Shown here: positions 33,937 through 42,332 of the stretch, one piece after another
How positions within the stretch are numbered: position 1 is the stretch's first letter
Layout of the letters: every line of letters starts with the position of its first letter
Source of the DNA: Rheinheimera soli
Lineage (GTDB): Bacteria > Pseudomonadota > Gammaproteobacteria > Enterobacterales > Alteromonadaceae
Assembly (NCBI RefSeq): GCF_021290985.1
Contig: NZ_JAJOYU010000037.1
Span: forward strand, 1 to 42,332
Length of the DNA stretch: 42,332 nt
Direction: 5' to 3'
Notes under the pieces: model-generated
The model's input: the letters and a program-made list of their open reading frames with translations, nothing else
The model's database searches: none
Told to the model about the DNA's origin: nothing
Program-made: the position numbers and the translations under genes

Positions 33937-34689
33937 CTAAGGCAGAGTCGGTAAGGTCAGTTGTGGATAGTTGCGATAAAACTGTTTCAACTGACCTGTT
34001 TTATATAAATCGATAAAACGGCGATCCCACATTTCTTTAAAGGAACGCCCGGTTTCAGTGTCAGCAAAGGCCAGATAAATTGGGTCCCGCAGTAATTCTT
34101 TATAATGCAGAGGCTCCAGCTGTACTGCAGATTCACCCTTTAAGTACTGATACAATTCACTTTTTTCTGCAAGATAAATATCAACCCGGCGATTTTTTAC
34201 CAGCTCAAGTCCTTGCTCGATATTAAGTACCTCATAGCCTTTTTCCGGCAAGCCTAATACCAGATGTAAATCGTAAGCTAAGTCCCAGGCCAGCTTGTGT
34301 TGTTTTAGTTGTTCCAGTTGTGGCGGGGCTGTATGTGCAGGGTCGTAAATGGCAACTATTAAATCAAAATCAAAAGGATGAGCAGACAACAGTAAAGCTT
34401 GATGCTCTTTGTCCGACTCATAGGCGGACAAACCCGGTACCATATGGTGTTTACCTTGCTGCACCAGGTGAATGGCGCGGCTAAAGTTGCTGAAATGCCA
34501 CACCAATTGCACTTGCTCTGTTGGATAAATCAGCTGAAATAAATCTGCATAAGCGCCAGTGCCATCGGCATTAGTAAAACCCGGCCAGACAGGCGCACTG
34601 ATCTGTAGTTGTGATTGTGCTTTTGGCTCAGCCACAGTGGATTGCACTATGAAAAAGCAAAACAGAAGCACAGTAAGGCGATACATCAT
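33937..34689 (-). CDS. Periplasmic solute-binding-like protein (SBP_bac_3 type)
   Basis: A 250-residue exported protein with a signal peptide (about 1-20, ending STVA). The remainder looks like a type-3 solute-binding fold, with WPGFTNADGTGAYADLFQLI near the start and LVKNRRVDIYLAEKSELYQYL in the second lobe. No transporter subunits are adjacent. It is distinct in sequence from the similar protein at 132-869. Two consecutive ATGs (34689, 34686) follow AAGGA. Ligand and partner unknown. Confidence 0.7.
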   Translation of the reverse strand: MMYRLTVLLFCFFIVQSTVAEPKAQSQLQISAPVWPGFTNADGTGAYADLFQLIYPTEQVQLVWHFSNFSRAIHLVQQGKHHMVPGLSAYESDKEHQALLLSAHPFDFDLIVAIYDPAHTAPPQLEQLKQHKLAWDLAYDLHLVLGLPEKGYEVLNIEQGLELVKNRRVDIYLAEKSELYQYLKGESAVQLEPLHYKELLRDPIYLAFADTETGRSFKEMWDRRFIDLYKTGQLKQFYRNYPQLTLPTLP

Positions 34690-34818
34690 GCGGTTTTGTC
34701 CTTGAGCTTTTCCAAAGCTTAGCTGAAATTTTGCTCCCTAGTGTCGTGGCGAAAAATAGCTTGTATTGAAAAAAACATCTTTGTAGACTGCCGCCGCGCT
34801 GTAAATGCGCGTTTGGTG

Positions 34819-34834
34819 TCGGCATTCATGCCGA
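34819..34834 (+). other. Hairpin in the queA leader
   Basis: TCGGCAT (34819-34825) pairs perfectly with ATGCCGA (34828-34834). It lies 35 bp before the queA start in the 180-bp gap shared with the divergent solute-binding gene. It may shape the queA 5' leader; no known riboswitch fold is recognised. Confidence 0.35.
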
Positions 34835-34869
34835 TTTGATACAGTTTGTCGGTAAAGCGGACTAGACCT

Positions 34870-35904
34870 ATGCAAGTAAAAGATTTTTCCTTCGAGCTGC
34901 CAGAGCAGCTGATCGCACGTTTTCCTAAAGCTGAACGTTCCAGCAGTCGTTTATTAAAAATGCAGCGCCAAACTGGTGAGTTATCCCATCTGGTGTTCAC
35001 TGATTTATTGGCTGAACTGAACAGCGGTGATTTATTGGTATTTAACAATACCCGCGTGATACCAGCGCGTTTATTTGGTCAAAAAGAGTCAGGTGGAAAA
35101 GTCGAAATACTGGTAGAACGGGTATTAGATAGCCAGCGTTTTTTAGCTCATGTTCGCGCCAGTAAAGCGCCAAAACCAGAAAGTATTATTTTGGTCGATG
35201 ACAACACAAAGCTGAAAATGCTGCAGCGCCACGATACCTTGTTTGAGCTGGAGCTGTTAGGCGAAGAAGCTTTATTGACTATGTTAGACAGGCTGGGGCA
35301 TATGCCTTTGCCCCCTTACATAGACAGACCAGACAGCGACGAAGATAAGCAACGTTATCAGACTGTGTATAACCAGAAACCCGGAGCTGTTGCTGCACCA
35401 ACGGCAGGTTTGCATTTTGATGAGCCTTTATTGGCGGCCTTAAAAGCCAAAGGTATTGAGTTTGCTTACGTCACTTTGCACGTAGGAGCTGGTACTTTTC
35501 AGCCGGTGCGGGTGGATAATGTGCTGGATCACCAGATGCATGCTGAATACATCGAGGTAGACCAGCAGGTCGTTGATGCTATTCACGCCTGTAAAGCTCG
35601 CGGTAACAGAGTGGTGGCTGTGGGGACTACGTCTGTGCGTTCACTGGAATCTGCCGCACAAATTGCTTTGCAGCAAGGCAAAAACTTACAACCGTACAGC
35701 GGTGACACCAAAATTTTTATCTACCCAGGTTACAGCTTTCAGGTGATTGATGGCTTAGTCACCAACTTCCATTTGCCAGAATCCACATTGATTATGCTGG
35801 TCAGTGCTTTTAGTCAAAAAGACTATGTGATGCAGGCCTATCAAACTGCCATAGCACAAGAGTATCGTTTTTACTCTTATGGCGATGCGATGTTGATTCT
35901 GTAA
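34870..35904 (+). CDS. queA: S-adenosylmethionine:tRNA ribosyltransferase-isomerase QueA
   Basis: A 344-residue enzyme making epoxyqueuosine in tRNA by transferring and isomerising the ribosyl moiety of S-adenosylmethionine. The start [19 protein letters not shown] is the conserved family N-terminus, so the ATG at 34870 is chosen over the upstream open frame. [31 protein letters not shown] and [13 protein letters not shown] are hallmark blocks. It precedes tgt, which acts one step earlier on the same tRNA position, in the classical queA-tgt-yajC-secDF cluster. Confidence 0.97.
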   Translation: MQVKDFSFELPEQLIARFPKAERSSSRLLKMQRQTGELSHLVFTDLLAELNSGDLLVFNNTRVIPARLFGQKESGGKVEILVERVLDSQRFLAHVRASKAPKPESIILVDDNTKLKMLQRHDTLFELELLGEEALLTMLDRLGHMPLPPYIDRPDSDEDKQRYQTVYNQKPGAVAAPTAGLHFDEPLLAALKAKGIEFAYVTLHVGAGTFQPVRVDNVLDHQMHAEYIEVDQQVVDAIHACKARGNRVVAVGTTSVRSLESAAQIALQQGKNLQPYSGDTKIFIYPGYSFQVIDGLVTNFHLPESTLIMLVSAFSQKDYVMQAYQTAIAQEYRFYSYGDAMLIL

Positions 35905-35926
35905 AACTTTCTCAATGAACTCTAGA

Positions 35927-35945
35927 GGCGGGTCTTGTACCCGCC
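35927..35945 (+). terminator. Possible terminator after queA
   Basis: GGCGGGT (35927-35933) pairs with ACCCGCC (35939-35945) around CTTGT, 22 bp past the queA stop. The following run CGTTTATT is weak in T residues, so some read-through to tgt is likely. Confidence 0.5.
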
Positions 35946-36061
35946 CGTTTATTGATACCGCGATGTCCATCGACGGGCCTGGACAAGCCGCGGCCCCGAC
36001 AAACCCTCCTGCCTCAAATTGCAATTCAATCTCGCACGGTTTAACCGCTCCCGCTTTGATA

Positions 36062-36089
36062 CCACCTTAAGTACAAAGCTTAAAGGTGG
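36062..36089 (+). other. Hairpin upstream of tgt
   Basis: CCACCTTAAG (36062-36071) and CTTAAAGGTGG (36079-36089) form a stem with a single bulged base. It lies about 75 bp before the tgt start. A TACAAT at 36109 could be a -10 but lacks a good -35. Confidence 0.35.
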
Positions 36090-36162
36090 GGTTTGGCCTT
36101 TTGTTCTGCTACAATCGGGCGCGAAAAAAGCCGGACTGTTTTTCTGGCAGAGACTGAGGTAG

Positions 36163-37299
<1,137 letters not shown>

Positions 37300-37349
37300 G
37301 ATTTCATTTTTAATTTTTAACACTTTTAATTTAAAACTTTAGGGGACAT

Positions 37350-37691
37350 ATGATGAGTTTATTTATTTCTAATGCATACGCCAACGCTCCAGCTGCTGCG
37401 CCTGCAGGTGGTGGCTGGGATTTATTGATTATGCTAGTGGCTTTTGGTTTGATCTTTTATTTCCTGATCTACCGTCCACAAGCTAAGCGCGTAAAAGAGC
37501 ATAAAAACCTGATGTCTGCGTTAGGCAAAGGCGATGAAGTGTTAACTCAAGGTGGTTTAGTAGGCCGCATTGCAAAGATTGCTGACGATAAAGACTTTGT
37601 GGCTATCGCATTAAACGATACCACTGAAGTGACAGTGCAGAAATCTGCTATCGCTGCCGTACTGCCGAAAGGCACGATGAAATCACTGTAA
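37350..37691 (+). CDS. yajC: Preprotein translocase subunit YajC
   Basis: A 113-residue single-span membrane protein associated with SecDF and SecYEG. After a short N-terminus rich in Ala and Pro comes the transmembrane segment (about 24-43; LLIMLVAFGLIFYFLIYRPQ), then the conserved cytoplasmic GDEVLTQGGLVGRIAKI. Two ATGs (37350, 37353) follow AGGGG; the second has the better spacing. It precedes secD by 12 bp. Confidence 0.95.
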   Translation: MMSLFISNAYANAPAAAPAGGGWDLLIMLVAFGLIFYFLIYRPQAKRVKEHKNLMSALGKGDEVLTQGGLVGRIAKIADDKDFVAIALNDTTEVTVQKSAIAAVLPKGTMKSL

Positions 37692-37703
37692 AAGGATTTT
37701 AAT

Positions 37704-39554
37704 GTGTTAAACCAGAACTCCATCTGGCGGTACTTATTGGTGATCATCGTCATGGGCGTCAGCATGCTGTACGCCCTGCCGAATTTGTATCCCAATGATC
37801 CGTCCTTACAAATCAATGCAAGCCGTGGTGCTGATGTGACTCAGCAAACCGTGGATCAATTGCAAAAAGCTTTTACTGAACAAGGGTTAACACCTAAGTC
37901 AGCTGTATTGGAAAAAGGCCAGGTGCTGGTTCGCTTTTTAAACACTGAAGATCAGTTAAAAGCTCGTGAAGTTGCCAACGATACCTTGGGCGATAACTTC
38001 GTCACTGCATTAAATCTGGCTCCTGCTACACCAGCCTGGCTGGATGCTATAGGTGCGGCTCCAATGAAATTGGGTCTGGACTTACGTGGTGGTGTGCATT
38101 TCCTGATGGAAGTGGACATGAAAACTGCGATGGAAAAAAACGTCAACGATTTAGTACTGGTGTACCGCAGCGATCTGCGTGAAGCCAAAGTGCGTTACCG
38201 TGCAGTGACTGCTGATGTGCCTAATTTAAAGGTGAATCTGAGTTTCCGCACCGCTGAAGATTTAGCCGCAGCTCAAACCTTGTTAAGCGGTAAAGACCGC
38301 GAAATGATCTTTACTGAAACTGACGAGTTGACGCTGACCGCCGCTTTTAGCGAAGAGAAAATTAAAGCGTTGCGTGAAGATGCTGTAGCACAAAACATCA
38401 CTATCATTCGCAACCGCGTCAATGCTATTGGTGTGGCTGAACCTTTGGTACAACGTCAGGGGGCTGAACGTATTGTGGTTCAATTGCCTGGTGTGCAGGA
38501 CACGGCCCGCGCTAAAGAAATTTTAGGTGCAACGGCCACTCTTGAATTCCGTATGGTAGACGAAGCAGGTGATTTACAAAGCGCGATAGAAGGCCGTGTG
38601 CCACCTAATGCGCAGTTGTATAACGACCGTGAAGGTCGCCCTGTGTTATTGCAAAAACGTGTGATGCTGACAGGTAACCATATTATTGGTGCCAACAGCA
38701 GCTTCGATGAATACAGCCGTCCTCAGGTGAATATCGATCTGGATGCCAAAGGTGGCAATACCTTTTCACAAGCCACCAAAGAAGCTATTGGTAAGTCGAT
38801 GGCCACTGTATTTATTGAGTACAAACCTACCGACAAAAAAGATGCGCAAGGCCGCACTATCCTTGAGAAAAAAGAAGAAGTGATCAACGTGGCTACTATT
38901 CAGGCGCGTTTAGGTCGCAGCTTCCGTATTACCGGGGTAGATAGTCCGGCTGAAGCACAAAATCTGGCGTTGTTATTACGTGCCGGTGCTTTAATTGCAC
39001 CTATTCAGATTGTGGAAGAACGCACTATAGGCCCAAGCCTGGGTCAGGAAAACATTGAGCTGGGTACCAACGCTATTATGTGGGGTATGTTGCTGACTGT
39101 GATCTTTATGGCGGTTTACTACAAAGGCGTAGGTATGGTGGCCAACCTGGCTTTGGCCAGCAACGTAGTGTTGTTGATAGGTGTGTTGTCTATGGTGCCT
39201 GGCGCTACTTTGACCTTGCCTGGCATGGCGGGTATCTTGTTAACCATAGGTATGGCTATTGATGCTAACGTACTGATCAACGAGCGTATTCGCGAAGAAC
39301 TGGCCAACGGTCGTTCTGTACAGCAAGCTATTCATGAAGGCTATAACAGAGCTTTTGCTACCATTACCGACTCCAACTTCACCACTTTCTTAGTGGCATT
39401 GATTCTGTTTGGTTTAGGTTCTGGTCCGGTCAAAGGTTTTGCCGTGACTTTAGCCATAGGTATTATCACCTCTATCTTTACTGCCGTGACCGTATCCAGA
39501 TTGTTTGTCAATCTGATCTGGGGTGGCCGTAAAGTTGAAAAATTACCTATATAA
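37704..39554 (+). CDS. secD: Protein translocase subunit SecD
   Basis: A 616-residue membrane protein that with SecF uses the proton motive force to help release exported proteins. One N-terminal membrane segment, a large periplasmic P1 region with LGLDLRGGVHFLMEVD, then five C-terminal segments including GMAIDANVLINERIREEL, which carries the conserved Asp. The start is a GTG at 37704 with AAGGA upstream; the overlapping ATG at 37702 is out of frame and stops at once. It is followed by secF after 6 bp. Confidence 0.97.
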   Translation: MLNQNSIWRYLLVIIVMGVSMLYALPNLYPNDPSLQINASRGADVTQQTVDQLQKAFTEQGLTPKSAVLEKGQVLVRFLNTEDQLKAREVANDTLGDNFVTALNLAPATPAWLDAIGAAPMKLGLDLRGGVHFLMEVDMKTAMEKNVNDLVLVYRSDLREAKVRYRAVTADVPNLKVNLSFRTAEDLAAAQTLLSGKDREMIFTETDELTLTAAFSEEKIKALREDAVAQNITIIRNRVNAIGVAEPLVQRQGAERIVVQLPGVQDTARAKEILGATATLEFRMVDEAGDLQSAIEGRVPPNAQLYNDREGRPVLLQKRVMLTGNHIIGANSSFDEYSRPQVNIDLDAKGGNTFSQATKEAIGKSMATVFIEYKPTDKKDAQGRTILEKKEEVINVATIQARLGRSFRITGVDSPAEAQNLALLLRAGALIAPIQIVEERTIGPSLGQENIELGTNAIMWGMLLTVIFMAVYYKGVGMVANLALASNVVLLIGVLSMVPGATLTLPGMAGILLTIGMAIDANVLINERIREELANGRSVQQAIHEGYNRAFATITDSNFTTFLVALILFGLGSGPVKGFAVTLAIGIITSIFTAVTVSRLFVNLIWGGRKVEKLPI

Positions 39555-39560
39555 GGAATT

Positions 39561-40505
39561 ATGATGAAGTTTCTTGATTTTAAAGAACCGCTTAATTTTA
39601 TGCGCTTCAAATCGCCAGCCATCATATTTTCTTTGTTGCTGGTACTGGGGTCTCTGTTCAGCATTTTTACCAAAGGCATTAACTTTGGTCTGGATTTTAC
39701 CGGCGGTATAGTGGTCGAAGCTGGTTTTGAACAACAGGCTGATTTGTCGAAGATTCGTACTGCTTTAGCTGCTGACGGTTTTCCTGATGCGATAGTACAG
39801 TATTTTGGCACCTCGACTGAAGTGATGATCCGCATTGCGCCACGCGCTGATGTTGAACAGGCTGTGGTGGGTGAGCAGATTATTGAGTCTATTCAAAAAG
39901 TGGAAAAAGGCGAAGTCACTAAGCGTCGCGTTGAACAGGTGAGTGCTTCAGTAGGTGACGAGCTGAAAGATGACGGTATGCTGGCTTTATTAGCCTCTTT
40001 TATCGGCATCATGATGTATGTGGCGTTTCGCTTTGAATGGCGTTATTCAGTAGGAGCTGTGGTTGCGTTAATTCACGACGTAATCATTACTGTAGGTATG
40101 TTTTCTATTACCGGTATGGAGTTTGATTTAACTGTTTTGGCGGCCTTGCTGGCGCTGGTGGGTTACTCAATCAACGACACCATAGTGGTATTTGACCGTA
40201 TCCGCGAGATGTTTCGTAAACTGCGTGAAGCCACAGTCGAAGAGACTGTCGATGATGCAATCACTTCCACACTGAGCCGTACCACTATTACTTCAGGTAC
40301 CACGGCCTTGTCCTTAGTGGCGCTGTTTTACTTAGGCGGCCCGCTGTTACATGGGTTTGCTGCGGCCTTGTTATTTGGTATTGCCATTGGTACTTATTCT
40401 TCAATTTACGTAGCAAGTTCTATTGCTGTGCTGCTAGGCGCAAGCCGTGAAGATCTGTTGCCAGAAGTGATTGAAAAAGAAGGTGAGAATACGCCTTCGC
40501 TTTAA
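39561..40505 (+). CDS. secF: Protein translocase subunit SecF
   Basis: A 314-residue partner of SecD. The N-terminal membrane segment is followed by GINFGLDFTGGIVVE, a periplasmic P4 region and five further segments with the motif GYSINDTIVVFDRIRE. ATGs at 39561 and 39564 follow AAGGA. It ends the yajC-secDF transcript and is followed by a strong terminator. Confidence 0.97.
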   Translation: MMKFLDFKEPLNFMRFKSPAIIFSLLLVLGSLFSIFTKGINFGLDFTGGIVVEAGFEQQADLSKIRTALAADGFPDAIVQYFGTSTEVMIRIAPRADVEQAVVGEQIIESIQKVEKGEVTKRRVEQVSASVGDELKDDGMLALLASFIGIMMYVAFRFEWRYSVGAVVALIHDVIITVGMFSITGMEFDLTVLAALLALVGYSINDTIVVFDRIREMFRKLREATVEETVDDAITSTLSRTTITSGTTALSLVALFYLGGPLLHGFAAALLFGIAIGTYSSIYVASSIAVLLGASREDLLPEVIEKEGENTPSL

Positions 40506-40525
40506 TTGGTTGAATGGTAGTTTTA

Positions 40526-40556
40526 ACAAAAGGCCGGTTTCCGGCCTTTTGTTTTT
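40526..40556 (+). terminator. Terminator of yajC-secDF
   Basis: ACAAAAGGCCGG (40526-40537) pairs perfectly with CCGGCCTTTTGT (40541-40552) around TTT, followed by more T residues. From here to 40772 the sequence is AT-rich with no gene, box or repeat that I can support. Confidence 0.93.
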
Positions 40557-40772
40557 GAAAGAGAAAAACAATTTATTCTGCATAAACTATTTGCTTGTTA
40601 TTTGCTCGGTTTTTTAATCATCTATTTGATAGTATTCACTTTATTTAACGCCTTTTATCCTTAAATGCATGGTTAAGCAGTTTTTTATCAAAACTATCCG
40701 GCTAAAAATGGCATAAAACTGCATGCTTTATCATTTTACTCCCTTCTGGTCTGATCAGTTTAATTTTAGCGC

Positions 40773-40801
40773 TTGGCGCACCGCGTAAAACTTGTTATAA
40801 C
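40773..40801 (+). promoter_or_regulatory. Sigma-70-type promoter upstream of the malic enzyme
   Basis: -35 TTGGCG (40773-40778) and -10 TATAAC (40796-40801) with exactly 17 bp between. The -10 region lies in a palindrome TGTTATAACA (40793-40802). Transcription would begin near 40808, about 260 bases before the malic enzyme start. Confidence 0.6.
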
Positions 40802-40807
40802 AGACGT

Positions 40808-40989
40808 GTAGAGCTCTATTGTGGAAGTTTTCAGCAGTCTGAGCCGGACAGGTATACCCTACAAAAATACCTGACGGAACAATGAAAACATCGGAATGAG
40901 TTCTGCAGTACTGTGGCTTTATACTGGTACGATCTGAAAATTAGTGGTTCTAAAGGGTCGTGTTGCTCTTTAGAATGAGCCACCTTTTT
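40808..40989 (+). ncRNA. Candidate structured leader RNA or small RNA ending in a terminator-like hairpin
   Basis: Downstream of the promoter are nested stems. GTTTTC (40827) pairs with GAAAAC (40884), enclosing CAGGTAT (40849) paired with ATACCTG (40867), itself extended by CCG/CGG across a small internal loop. CAGTA (40906) pairs with TACTG (40922). A long stem GTGG-TTCTAAAGGG (40944-40957) pairs with CTCTTTAGAA (40966-40975) and CCAC (40980-40983) and runs into five T residues (40985-40989). That resembles an intrinsic terminator 80 bases before the malic enzyme ATG. I do not recognise a known riboswitch class. It could be an attenuating leader or an independent small RNA. Confidence 0.4.
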
Positions 40990-41069
40990 GGGTTGCACCA
41001 CAGCTCATGGCAAATAAAACATATAGCCCACAGGGCATCATACTTACCTACTCATGGAACCTCTTACCT

Positions 41070-42311
41070 ATGTCAGATTTTCGAGAACAGGCGCTGAAGT
41101 ATCACGCCGAGCCTAAACCGGGCAAAATCAGTATTGAAATCAGTAAACCTGCTGAAACAGTTAAAGATCTCGCTTTGGCATACAGCCCTGGTGTGGCTGA
41201 GCCTGTGCGTGAAATCGCCAACAATATCGACGATGTCTATAAGTACACTGGCAAAGGCAATCTGGTGGCTGTGATCAGCAATGGTACTGCTATTTTAGGT
41301 TTAGGAAACTTAGGCCCTATGGCGTCTAAACCTGTGATGGAAGGCAAAGCTTTGCTGTTTAAGCGTTTTGCTGGCCTTGATTCCATCGATATCGAAGTGA
41401 CGCACCGTACCACTGAAGAGTTTATCGATACTGTAGCCAATATAGCCGATACCTTTGGTGGTATTAACCTTGAAGATATTAAATCGCCTGAATGTTTTGA
41501 AATTGAAAAAGAGCTGATCAGACGTTGTAATATCCCGGTGTTTCATGACGATCAGCACGGTACTGCTATTGTGACAGCTGCAGGTTTACTGAATGCGCTG
41601 GAAATTCAGGGCAAAGACATCAGTAAAGTGGTAATTGTTTGTTTAGGGGCTGGTGCAGCAGCTATTGCCTGTATGGAGCTGCTGATCAAATGCGGCGCTA
41701 AACGTGAACATATTTATATGCTCGATACCAAAGGCGTGATCCACACCCGTCGTAACGATTTGAATAAATACAAAGAGCTGTTTGCCAATAACACCGACAA
41801 ACGCACACTGGAAGAAGCAATGGACGGCGCCGATGTATTTGTTGGCGTATCAGGCCCTGATGCTTTGCCAGCCGAAGCTTTAAAGTTAATGGCTGATAAA
41901 CCTGTGATTTTTGCCTGCTCTAACCCGGATCCGGAAATTAAGCCTGAACTGGCACATGCCCAGCGCAGTGATTTAATCATGGCAACAGGTCGTTCGGATT
42001 ACCCGAACCAGGTCAACAACGTCTTGTGTTTCCCATTTATTTTCCGTGGTGCTTTGGACGTGCGCGCTAAGGTCATTAACGATGAAATGAAATTGGCAGC
42101 AGTGCATGCGATCCGTGCTATTGCCAAAGAGCCGGTGTCTCAGGCTGTATTAACAGCTGCTCAAGTGGATAAACTGGAGTTTGGTGCGGACTATATTATT
42201 CCAAAGCCAATGGACCCACGTTTATTGTCCCGTGTCGCCCGTGCTGTGGCTGAAGCTGCTGTGGCATCAGGAGTGGCGCGTTTGCCATTACCAGAAAGCT
42301 ATATGCAGTAA
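41070..42311 (+). CDS. Short malic enzyme (NAD(P)-dependent, decarboxylating)
   Basis: About 413 residues. It converts malate to pyruvate and CO2 with NAD(P)+. Visible elements are Tyr38 in AYSPGVAEP, Lys93 in EGKALLFKRF, the metal ligands Glu135-Asp136 and Asp160-Asp161 in HDDQHGTA, and a Rossmann motif GAGAAAIACMELL (from 193). It lacks the C-terminal phosphotransacetylase-like domain of long MaeB enzymes (about 760 residues), so it is the compact type. The frame is open from an ATG at 41007, but the conserved N-terminus begins SDFREQAL at 41070; neither has a strong ribosome site. The gene ends 21 bases before the window edge. Confidence 0.92.
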   Translation: MSDFREQALKYHAEPKPGKISIEISKPAETVKDLALAYSPGVAEPVREIANNIDDVYKYTGKGNLVAVISNGTAILGLGNLGPMASKPVMEGKALLFKRFAGLDSIDIEVTHRTTEEFIDTVANIADTFGGINLEDIKSPECFEIEKELIRRCNIPVFHDDQHGTAIVTAAGLLNALEIQGKDISKVVIVCLGAGAAAIACMELLIKCGAKREHIYMLDTKGVIHTRRNDLNKYKELFANNTDKRTLEEAMDGADVFVGVSGPDALPAEALKLMADKPVIFACSNPDPEIKPELAHAQRSDLIMATGRSDYPNQVNNVLCFPFIFRGALDVRAKVINDEMKLAAVHAIRAIAKEPVSQAVLTAAQVDKLEFGADYIIPKPMDPRLLSRVARAVAEAAVASGVARLPLPESYMQ

Positions 42312-42332
42312 ATATAAAAATGGGGTCAGATC

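Noticed and set aside
39341-39835. A 164-codon minus-strand frame across the secD/secF junction
   Set aside because: It opposes two conserved genes and has no ribosome site or domain pattern.
42312-42332. Tail TGGGGTCAGATC at the window edge, similar to GGGTCAGA in the 4269 terminator
   Set aside because: Only the first bases are present; it may be the start of a terminator or repeat, but nothing can be supported.

Overview
The window reads as chromosome of a marine or freshwater gammaproteobacterium. Protein signatures (large PstC and PstA permeases, OxyR, a SoxR with its Fe-S cysteines, queA-tgt-yajC-secD-secF order, abundant TonB receptors) suggest the Alteromonadales/Chromatiales neighbourhood, for example a Rheinheimera-like organism. 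That assignment is inference; no rRNA or marker search was possible. Base composition looks even, and I see no integrase, insertion sequence, CRISPR array, tRNA or rRNA gene.

Layout. 1-2500: two small exported or cytosolic proteins, soxR and a glutathione S-transferase. A MerR-type promoter with a 19-bp spacer lies between soxR and a divergent SnoaL-like gene. 2775-4250: a SulP anion transporter. 4312-9745 (minus): a TonB-dependent receptor preceded by a large, internally duplicated lipoprotein. 10141-12183: phoB-phoR. 12170-14096: a LysR regulator divergent from a YeiH-like membrane protein. 14065-20918 (minus): M20 amidohydrolase, uppP, a CNNM/CBS transporter, a small exported protein, an AI-2E-family transporter and ppx. 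20915-23651 (minus): ppk and a GcvR-like ACT protein. 23925-30705: pstS, pstC, pstA, pstB, phoU. 30860-32822: a DUF47/PhoU-like protein and a PiT transporter. 33022-34689: oxyR and a convergent solute-binding-like protein. 34870-40505: queA, tgt, yajC, secD, secF. 41070-42311: a short malic enzyme behind a structured leader.

The unifying theme is phosphate. Sensing (phoBR), high-affinity uptake (pstSCAB-phoU), low-affinity uptake (pit) and polyphosphate turnover (ppk-ppx) sit within about 28 kb. By reading both strands I find Pho boxes (two 7-bp half-sites 4 bp apart) in front of phoB, ppk, pstS, pstC and also the lipoprotein/TonB-receptor pair. In all five, a plausible -10 hexamer begins exactly 10 bp after the box, which supports the calls as a set.

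The most interesting candidate is therefore 4312-9836: an apparently PhoB-controlled outer-membrane system made of a duplicated beta-helix-like lipoprotein and a TonB receptor, next to and divergent from phoB. I infer a role in capturing phosphate or a phosphorus-containing compound at the cell surface; the substrate is unknown. Other points worth a second look are the SoxR-type promoter driving a SnoaL-like protein, a structured RNA leader with a terminator-like hairpin before the malic enzyme, and a triple Pho half-site before ppk.
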